Shown here: positions 7,958 to 13,457 of the stretch, piece by piece
How positions within the stretch are numbered: the stretch's first letter is position 1
Layout of the letters: every line of letters begins with the position of its first letter
NCBI GenBank assembly: GCA_038217425.1
Contig: JBBQPM010000102.1
Span: 1-24,169, forward strand
Length of the DNA: 24,169 nucleotides
From: JAIEPT01 sp038217425
GTDB lineage: Bacteria; Planctomycetota; Planctomycetia; Gemmatales; Gemmataceae
Reading direction: 5' to 3'
The notes under the pieces: model-generated
Told to the model about the DNA's origin: nothing
Seen by the model: the letters and a program-made list of their open reading frames with translations, nothing else
Databases searched by the model: none
Program-made: the position numbers and the translations under genes

Positions 7958-8224
7958 ATGAACCCCATCCCCGCCCGGCCCCATCGCGGAACCCTCATCC
8001 TCTCCCTCGGCGTTCTCGGTCTCATCCTCCCCAATCCCATCAGCCTCCTCGCCTGGTATCTCGGCCTCAAAGATCTAAACGCCATCCGCAACGGAGCCAT
8101 GGACCGAGCCGGCGAACGAGCCACCCGCACCGGCTACACCCTCGGCATCATCGGCTCCGTCCTCTTTGTCCTCATCCTGCTCCTCTGGTGCGGCAACCGC
8201 CTGATGAACTTCCTGGCCCCATAG
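7958..8224 (+). CDS. small DUF4190-like membrane protein (88 aa)
   Basis: Two membrane helices (about 12-34 and 60-80) flank the conserved-looking loop YLGLKDLNAIRNGAMDRAGERATRTGYTLG (first 20 residues YLGL to MDRA). The pattern helix, 'G-x-D/R-L-x-x-I-x-x-G...G', helix is that of DUF4190-type proteins. Function is unknown. It begins 3 bases after the histidine kinase stop, so it is probably translated from the same message and may be an accessory membrane protein of that kinase. That link is inference from spacing only. Confidence 0.7.
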   Translation: MNPIPARPHRGTLILSLGVLGLILPNPISLLAWYLGLKDLNAIRNGAMDRAGERATRTGYTLGIIGSVLFVLILLLWCGNRLMNFLAP

Positions 8225-8251
8225 GCCACGTGAACTGAGTCCAGTATTAAG

Positions 8252-8331
8252 CGGCGAGCCAGGTCGCGTAAGCGCCTGGAGTAGCCGCACGAGACAGTGC
8301 ACTCCAGGCGCTTACGCGACCTGGCTCGCCG
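8252..8331. repeat. 31-bp perfect inverted repeat
   Basis: Left arm 8252-8282 (CGGCGAGCCAGG...) and right arm 8301-8331 are exact reverse complements around an 18-base loop. It lies 27 bases after the DUF4190-like gene stop. No T-tract follows. Core GCGTAAGCG and flank GAGCC match the pattern of the 3582-3635 element. The rest of the 8225-8446 gap holds only the weak promoter candidate at 8388-8416. Confidence 0.92.
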
Positions 8332-8387
8332 GAAAGAGTTGGCGAGACCACCCCGTAGGCCACGCGCCGTTTTCCCGCGAAATCGTC

Positions 8388-8416
8388 TGGCGAACTCCCT
8401 CCGCATCGTGTAGGAT
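8388..8416 (+). promoter_or_regulatory. possible promoter for the DUF1501 gene
   Basis: TGGCGA (8388-8393) and TAGGAT (8411-8416) are 17 bases apart and about 30 bases before the start codon at 8447. The -35 match is poor, so this is a weak candidate. Confidence 0.3.
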
Positions 8417-8446
8417 CTCCATAGCCTTCCCAGGGGACAAACCCAC

Positions 8447-9949
8447 ATGCTTCGAATTCTCGGCTCACCCAAAATGTTCTGCGACGGCGTCACTCGCCGC
8501 GACATGCTCCACGTCGGCGCCCTCTCGACCCTGGGTCTGGGGCTCGACCAATATTTGCGCACCAGCGCGACCCAGGCCGCCGACGTGCCGCGCCCGAGTT
8601 CTTTCGGCCGAGCCAAGTCGTGCATCCTCCTCTTCCTCTACGGCTCCCCCAGTCAGCTCGAATGGGCCGACATGAAGTACGACGCGCCGCTCGAAGTTCG
8701 CGGCGAACTCGGCGGCATCCGCTCGAACCTACCCGGCTGCGACGTCTGCGAACTCTACCCGCAGCTCGCCAAGGTCATGGACCGCTTCACCGTCGTCCGC
8801 TCCATGACGCATCGCTATCCGCTGCACGGGGTCGCTTACGCCGCCACCGGCATTCCGCAGATCGACGGCTCCGAGGAACTCAACCCGCGCGACGCCCGGC
8901 ATTGGCCCTACATCGGCTCCGTCGTCGACTACCTCGAACGTAACGGCACGCCCGAACAGCGCCGCCGGGCTGAGATTCCGACCAATATCGCGCTCCCCTG
9001 GCAGTTCAGCTCGCGCCGGCGCGGCGAAGTCCCTCGTGCGGGCCCGTACGCCGCCTTTCTGGGCAACGCCTACAATCCGCTCTGGATCGAGTTCCAGGGC
9101 GAAGTCACGGGCCGAATGGTGAAGCGCCTGCGCGAACAGGAAGAGGAGTTCCTGGAACCGTACGTCGGCATCGCTCCCGAGGGACGCTTCGAACTCGCCG
9201 CCGCCACCGACCTCGGCCCCGGCATGACGCTCGATCGCCTCGACCAGCGCCGCGGTCTGCTCCAGCAATTCGACCAGGAGCGGCGCCAGTTCGAGACGCA
9301 AGCGGGGCCGCAAAACTTCGACCGTTACCGCGAGATGGCCTACAGCCTGATCGGCTCGCAGAAGATGCAGCAGGCGCTCCAGGTCGGACTCGAAAGCCGG
9401 GCCTTGCGCGAATCGTACGGCATGACGGTGTTCGGCCAATCGGCCCTCGCCGCACGCCGATTGGTGGAAGCGGGGAGTCGATTCGTCACGGTCTTCTGGG
9501 ACGAGTACGGCCTGGCGGGTTCCGGTTGGGACACGCACTGGGACCACTACAACCGCATGAAGAACGAATTGGCCCCGGGCCTGGACCGCGCCCTCTTCGG
9601 TCTGATCTCCGATCTGGAGCAGCGCGGTCAGCTGGACGAGACGTTGGTGATGGTGATGAGCGAGCACGGCCGCACGCCGCGGCTCAACAGCCAACGAGGC
9701 GGCGGCCGCGACCACTGGGCGCAGGCCTACACGTGTTTATTCGCCGGCGGCGGCATGGGCCGCGGCCGCGTGGTGGGCCGCACCGACCCGATGGGCGCCA
9801 CGGTCACGGATCGCCCGGTCTCGCCGAAGGACATCCTCGCAACGGCGTACCACCTGCTCGGCATCGACCCGCACACGATGGTGCAAGACCGCCAGGCCCG
9901 TCCGCTGCCGCTGACGTTTGGGTCGGTCGTCAATGAGATGCTGGGGTAG
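8447..9949 (+). CDS. DUF1501 family protein, Tat-exported
   Basis: The protein has 500 residues, typical for DUF1501. The N-terminus carries a twin-arginine motif (TRRDMLHVGA, near residues 17-26) followed by a hydrophobic stretch, so export in folded form is expected. Family signatures are SCILLFLYGSPSQLEWADMK near 60, VRSMTHRYPLHGVAYAATG near 120, WDTHWDHY and the late segment MSEHGRTPRLNSQRGGGRDHW, which holds likely metal ligands of the alkaline-phosphatase/sulfatase-like fold. It ends with a GIDPHTMVQDRQARPLPL-type tail. DUF1501 genes usually sit next to DUF1549/DUF1553 genes. Here the only DUF1549 gene is at 1-1100 on the other strand. Substrate unknown. A weak AGGGGA ribosome site precedes the ATG at 8447. 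Confidence 0.94.
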   Translation: MLRILGSPKMFCDGVTRRDMLHVGALSTLGLGLDQYLRTSATQAADVPRPSSFGRAKSCILLFLYGSPSQLEWADMKYDAPLEVRGELGGIRSNLPGCDVCELYPQLAKVMDRFTVVRSMTHRYPLHGVAYAATGIPQIDGSEELNPRDARHWPYIGSVVDYLERNGTPEQRRRAEIPTNIALPWQFSSRRRGEVPRAGPYAAFLGNAYNPLWIEFQGEVTGRMVKRLREQEEEFLEPYVGIAPEGRFELAAATDLGPGMTLDRLDQRRGLLQQFDQERRQFETQAGPQNFDRYREMAYSLIGSQKMQQALQVGLESRALRESYGMTVFGQSALAARRLVEAGSRFVTVFWDEYGLAGSGWDTHWDHYNRMKNELAPGLDRALFGLISDLEQRGQLDETLVMVMSEHGRTPRLNSQRGGGRDHWAQAYTCLFAGGGMGRGRVVGRTDPMGATVTDRPVSPKDILATAYHLLGIDPHTMVQDRQARPLPLTFGSVVNEMLG

Positions 9950-9980
9950 GTTGCGTGTCTCCGTTTAGCGCTCGTCAGGA

Positions 9981-10002
9981 ATCGCGGACGCTGCTCCGCG
10001 AT
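9981..10002. repeat. 8-bp-arm inverted repeat upstream of the DuOB cassette
   Basis: ATCGCGGA (9981-9988) and TCCGCGAT (9995-10002) pair around a 6-base loop. It sits between the DUF1501 stop and the DuOB start, with no T-run after it. It could mark the cassette boundary or be a short member of the local palindrome family. Confidence 0.6.
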
Positions 10003-10062
10003 CAATATGCTTGCCGCCATTATTGCTGCTGGGCGGGGAGGTCAGCCAGCAGGAGTCGATAC

Positions 10063-10767
10063 GTGACTCAGCATTACACGATGAACATCGTCTGTTTGGC
10101 GAATTCTCGCAAACCTCCCTCTGGTCGCTGCGTGGCAGGACGCGAATTGAACGCGAACGTTTTCGGCGGTTGGATTCGACCTGTCAGTGCTCGTCCGACC
10201 CAAGAAATTTCGCTGGAAGAACGACGGTATGAGAACGGCCAGGATCCGAGTTTGCTAGACGTCATTGCTATCCAGATGAAGAACCACCAACCGCAGCGCC
10301 ACCAGAAAGAGAATCACCTTATCGACGCTGATTGCTACTGGAAGAAGCAAGGCGCGATCGGTTGGCAGGATTTGCAAGCGGCCGTCGAAGATCCTCTTGG
10401 CCCACTTTGGCTTAACGGCGACTCGAGCTACCACGGCGAAAACGACCGGGTGCCCGAAAACATCCTCGACGACTTGACGCGATCCCTTTATCTTGTCCGA
10501 CCCGAACAACTCAGACTTGTAGTGGGACCAGAGGGAGGGAGCTTCGGGCCGCCGCGACGTCGCGTGCGCGTTCAATTCACGCTTCGCGGACATTCTTACC
10601 GCCTCGGCGTTACGGAACCCTCGACAGAGAGCGAATTGCTTGCTCGAGATAACGGCGAATACCGCGTGCCGGACGCCATTTTATGTATCAGCCTGGGCGA
10701 GGCGTTTCACGGCTATGCTTACAAGTTGGCGGCCGCGGTAATTACACCCCCGCGGACAGGTGTTTGA
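10063..10767 (+). CDS. dual-OB domain (DuOB) family protein
   Basis: The N-terminal signature is IVCLANSRK...GRCVAG, then GGWIRPVS (residues 37-42), as remembered for the DuOB family of two linked OB folds. The second half has RVQFTLRGHSYRLGVTEP and the closing ILCISLGEAFHGYAYKLAAAVI (first 20 residues ILCI to LAAA), which also fits. OB folds commonly bind nucleic acid; the family has been placed computationally in bacterial conflict or nucleic-acid sensing settings, with no activity known to me. The start is chosen as GTG 10063 because AGGAG (10051-10055) lies 7 bases before it (234 aa). ATG 10081 is the alternative (228 aa) and has no clear ribosome site. The frame extends to 9955, but that part looks non-coding. 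It is three bases from the first DUF488 gene. GC is lower than in neighbours. Confidence 0.82.
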   Translation: MTQHYTMNIVCLANSRKPPSGRCVAGRELNANVFGGWIRPVSARPTQEISLEERRYENGQDPSLLDVIAIQMKNHQPQRHQKENHLIDADCYWKKQGAIGWQDLQAAVEDPLGPLWLNGDSSYHGENDRVPENILDDLTRSLYLVRPEQLRLVVGPEGGSFGPPRRRVRVQFTLRGHSYRLGVTEPSTESELLARDNGEYRVPDAILCISLGEAFHGYAYKLAAAVITPPRTGV

Positions 10768-10770
10768 ACG

Positions 10771-11388
10771 ATGCCTGAAGTCATTTACACGATCGGACAT
10801 TCGACGCACTCCGTTGAAAAGTTTATCGAATTACTTACTGCGCATGGCATTACCGCTGTCGCAGACGTGCGGTCGCACCCCCACAGCCGCTTTAATCCGC
10901 AGTTCAATCAGGAGCCTTTACGTGCGGATCTGAAAAAGGCCAGGATGGCGTACGTATTCTTGGGACGAGAGCTTGGCGCACGTTCCCTTGATCAAGATTG
11001 TTACATAGACGGACAAGTGTGTTACGACCGTTTAGCCCGCATGCCGAGGTTCAAGGAAGGGCTCAACCGAATTGCCCAGGGCGCCAAAGAATATCGAATT
11101 GCGTTGATGTGCGCCGAAAAAGATCCGCTCACCTGTCACCGGGCCATTTTGATTGGCAGGCGCCTCGTGGAACGAGGAATCGGCATACTCCACATTCTGG
11201 AAGACGGCAGGATCGAATCTCATGAGGAAGCGCTCGCCAGGCTACTAGGCGAACTCGGATTGGATCATCTCGATTTGTTTCGAAGTCGCGACGAAATCAT
11301 CCTTGACGCGTACGACCGACGCGGCAACCAAATCGCCTACAAGTTAGAGGAATCGAGCGAGGAACTTGCTGGAGGGCCGTTCGGATGA
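10771..11388 (+). CDS. DUF488 family protein (205 aa)
   Basis: The DUF488 fold is recognisable from YTIGHSTHS at residues 6-14, DVRSHPHSRFNPQFN at 32-46, VFLGRELGA near 62 and the closing motif LMCAEKDPLTCHR, giving conserved Cys114 and Cys122-His123-Arg124. These polar and Cys residues probably form the active or metal site; the reaction is unknown. About 60 further residues after the core (charged, ending EELAGGPFG) are less conserved. Its ATG lies 3 bases after the DuOB stop and its own stop overlaps the next gene's start by four bases (ATGA), so the three genes form one translationally coupled unit. Base composition is low for this genome (28 of 60 bases G+C in 10801-10860, counted by hand). 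Confidence 0.9.
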   Translation: MPEVIYTIGHSTHSVEKFIELLTAHGITAVADVRSHPHSRFNPQFNQEPLRADLKKARMAYVFLGRELGARSLDQDCYIDGQVCYDRLARMPRFKEGLNRIAQGAKEYRIALMCAEKDPLTCHRAILIGRRLVERGIGILHILEDGRIESHEEALARLLGELGLDHLDLFRSRDEIILDAYDRRGNQIAYKLEESSEELAGGPFG

Positions 11389-11819
11389 AGGTCTTCACGA
11401 TTGGATTTACCAAAACGTCGGCCGAAGGTTTCTTTCTTCGCCTCCAAAAGGCCGGAGTGAAGAAAGTAGTAGACGTTCGCCTGAACAACGTTTCGCAGCT
11501 TGCCGGATTCGCCAAGAAGGATGACCTTCGTTACTTCTTACAAGCAATTTGCGGAATCGGTTACGTCCATCAACCCGATTTCGCGCCCACTCAGGAAATG
11601 CTGAACGCCTACAAGCGGGATGGCGGCGATTGGCGCGATTATGAAAAGCGATTCCTCGACCTGATGGCAAACCGCCATATCGAGCAGGCGCTGGCGCCGG
11701 AGGCTCTGGAAGGCGCCTGTCTGCTGTGCAGCGAGGACAAGCCGCATCATTGCCATCGCCGGTTGGTGGTGGAGTATCTGAAGGAAAAATGGGGCAATCT
11801 CGAGATTTCGCACCTGTGA
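11385..11819 (+). CDS. second DUF488 family protein (144 aa)
   Basis: This is a shorter DUF488 paralogue of a different subfamily from its neighbour. It shows FTIGFTKTSAEGFF at residues 4-17, DVRLNNVSQLAGFAKKDDL at 30-48, then APTQEMLNAYKRD and WRDYEKRF. The C-terminal motif is LLCSEDKPHHCHRRLVVEYL, with Cys115 and Cys123-His124-Arg125 aligned to those of the first DUF488 protein. It starts inside the stop of the preceding gene (ATGA overlap). Having two diverged DUF488 subunits side by side with a DuOB protein suggests a hetero-oligomer, which is inference. No gene follows on this strand until 12020. Confidence 0.9.
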   Translation: MKVFTIGFTKTSAEGFFLRLQKAGVKKVVDVRLNNVSQLAGFAKKDDLRYFLQAICGIGYVHQPDFAPTQEMLNAYKRDGGDWRDYEKRFLDLMANRHIEQALAPEALEGACLLCSEDKPHHCHRRLVVEYLKEKWGNLEISHL

Positions 11820-12019
11820 GGTCACAGTTCACCGTGTCCGCATTGGGTGATCGGCGAACGGCGCGTCGAGGGAGTTTTTCGATGCTTTCCGAATTGCTGT
11901 CCGCTTTCCCCGGCATTTTTGCATGAGACTGGTGAGCCGGTCGAACGAACGGCTTCGCGAAAAACACTCAGCATAACTTTACACAACTCAACCGCCGCAC
12001 ACGCGGCAGGAGAAGCATC

Positions 12020-12442
12020 GTGAAACGGTCAATATTCAACGGCGTTATGTTCGCCGCGGTCTTGGGCATGTCGCTGGCGCCGCAGAATTCCGAGGCGCAC
12101 GAGCATGACTTTCGGGTCGGCACCTACGTAGGGAATTGGTGCGGATTCGAAGCCCGGTTCGAAATCAAGTCGAAAGTGGGAAACACGTGGGACTTCAAGG
12201 GGAAAATTTTTATCAGGGCCACTGGGCAATATGACAACATCACCGTCCGGCAGAACGCGGACAACAGCTTGCGAATCATCCGTCACCTGTCCGGGGCGCA
12301 CACGGGAACGAACCAGTGGGTGGATACGCATCCGCCGGAAACGAAGTTTCGCGGCGGCACGCGCATCGTGAACTTCCCGGTGGAACGCGCCGGCGGCTAC
12401 GGAGCGAAGGTTCTGGGCTTTCTGCAAATGCCCGTGAAATAG
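12020..12442 (+). CDS. secreted protein of unknown function (140 aa)
   Basis: No family recognised. A clear signal peptide (about 1-26, ending NSEAHE) precedes a beta-rich mature part with GTYVGNWCGFEARFEI, WDFKGKIFI, TGQYDNITV and LRIIRHLSG. The single mature Cys (about 41) argues against disulphides. The start is GTG at 12020, preceded by AGGAGA at good spacing. The gene stands alone: about 200 bases separate it from the DUF488 gene, and a hairpin with a T-rich tail follows it. GC is somewhat lower than the surrounding backbone, as in the neighbouring DuOB cassette. A lipocalin-like or ligand-binding barrel is possible but not shown. Confidence 0.75.
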   Translation: MKRSIFNGVMFAAVLGMSLAPQNSEAHEHDFRVGTYVGNWCGFEARFEIKSKVGNTWDFKGKIFIRATGQYDNITVRQNADNSLRIIRHLSGAHTGTNQWVDTHPPETKFRGGTRIVNFPVERAGGYGAKVLGFLQMPVK

Positions 12443-12457
12443 GCGGCGGCTCAAGTC

Positions 12458-12525
12458 GGGGACAGGCATGTTAGTTTCAGGCCCAGTGCCGCCGAAACGA
12501 CATGGCTGTCCCCTTCTCCTTTTTC
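12458..12525 (+). terminator. imperfect hairpin with T-rich tail, likely terminator
   Basis: GGGGACAG (12458-12465) pairs with CTGTCCCC (12506-12513), then CATG with CATG and GTTTC with GAAAC, with one mismatch and one small bulge, around a 15-base loop. TTCTCCTTTTTCT follows on the plus strand, after the secreted gene's stop at 12442. It could instead be a remnant of a REP-type element; the sequence does not decide this. Confidence 0.55.
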
Positions 12526-12575
12526 TCTACACGACTTCCTGCATGGGCATCGGCAAGGGACGGCCATAGAACCGC

Positions 12576-13343
12576 TCACGCTGCTGTTGCGAACGTCGAT
12601 GCTTCTTGCACCCGCTGAAGAAATGCCTCTCGAACTGCTGGCTCCATCCGCGACGCCAAATGGCCGATCTCCGCGGACCAGTTCACTGACCCCACTGGAC
12701 CGACTCCGTGATGACGCGCGGCAAATTCGCGATACGCCCGGCATGCACTGAAGAGGTCACGACGCGTCTTGTAGTGGTACGATAAATGCTCCGAACCGTT
12801 GTCCCAGGTGTACCCATAATTCTTCACCGGCCCGACCGGATACTCCTGGAGCATTCCTCCCATGAAGAAATGGGCGTCGAGATACTCGAGGTTGTAGTCC
12901 AAATCGAGCAACTGCGGAATTATATGGCGGTCCAGCAGCCAGCTTCCTTCCATGCGGTTTCCCGCCACGCTCAAGGATCGGTACGGCCAACCTTGCACCC
13001 ACCAGCCGTCGGCCGGCTTGACGTGAAATCCGGGATGCGCCGCCATGGCCCGCATCGAGTCCTCCAGGAACCAGGGGGCGTAAAAATCGTCCGCATCCCA
13101 CTTCGCGAAATAGCGGCAACCAGCCGCTTCGATCCCGAACGCAATTTGATGCCGCACCGTGGGGTAGCGCTGCGGATCGAGATTGTGAATGGTCACCAGC
13201 GGGTGATCGAAAACGATCGAACCGAGGACGTTGACCACATGCAAGTGTCGGCGTGCGTAGGTCTGCCGCAGGAAGCATTCGACCACCAGCGGCAGCTCGC
13301 GGTTCACGCCCACGCAAGATAACACGACGGCAATGTGTTCCAT
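12576..13343 (-). CDS. glycosyltransferase family 2-like (GT-A) protein
   Basis: The protein has 255 residues from ATG 13343. It opens with a GT-A type beta-strand (MEHIAVVLSCVGVNRELPLV), then CFLRQTYARRHLHVVN. It has the nucleotide-sugar/metal motif in FAKWDADDFYAPWF (Asp83, Asp85, Asp86), followed by the usual helix. The second half (KPADGWWVQGWPYRSLS, KNYGYTWDNGSEHLSYHY) is family-specific. GT2 proteins transfer sugars from nucleotide donors; the acceptor is unknown. An upstream TTG at 13445 is in frame, but the stretch between contains a perfect palindrome (13402-13431) and no coding signature, so 13343 is preferred. No transmembrane helix is seen, so it should be cytosolic. It lies 114 bases after the G8 gene, same strand. 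Confidence 0.8.
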   Translation of the reverse strand: MEHIAVVLSCVGVNRELPLVVECFLRQTYARRHLHVVNVLGSIVFDHPLVTIHNLDPQRYPTVRHQIAFGIEAAGCRYFAKWDADDFYAPWFLEDSMRAMAAHPGFHVKPADGWWVQGWPYRSLSVAGNRMEGSWLLDRHIIPQLLDLDYNLEYLDAHFFMGGMLQEYPVGPVKNYGYTWDNGSEHLSYHYKTRRDLFSACRAYREFAARHHGVGPVGSVNWSAEIGHLASRMEPAVREAFLQRVQEASTFATAA

Positions 13344-13401
13344 GGGCAACTCGTTCTTGGCGTGCCTGGTTTCCGGAGAGTTTCGCCTCCGCAGCATTTC
13401 G

Positions 13402-13431
13402 ATCGCAGCGCGTATACCCACGCGCTGCGAT
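13402..13431. repeat. 12-bp perfect inverted repeat
   Basis: ATCGCAGCGCGT (13402-13413) and ACGCGCTGCGAT (13420-13431) pair around a 6-base loop between the G8 gene and the glycosyltransferase gene. No T-tract follows on either strand. It may end or process the G8 message, or be another extragenic palindrome. Confidence 0.75.
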
Positions 13432-13457
13432 TCTGAAAAGACCAATCACGCGTCCCG

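Noticed and set aside
9955..10062. N-terminal extension of the DuOB gene
   Set aside because: The translated stretch has no family similarity and includes the hairpin at 9981-10002. AGGAG is correctly placed only for GTG 10063.
13344..13445. TTG-initiated extension of the glycosyltransferase
   Set aside because: It runs through a perfect palindrome and lacks a ribosome site; the GT-A first strand starts at the ATG of 13343.
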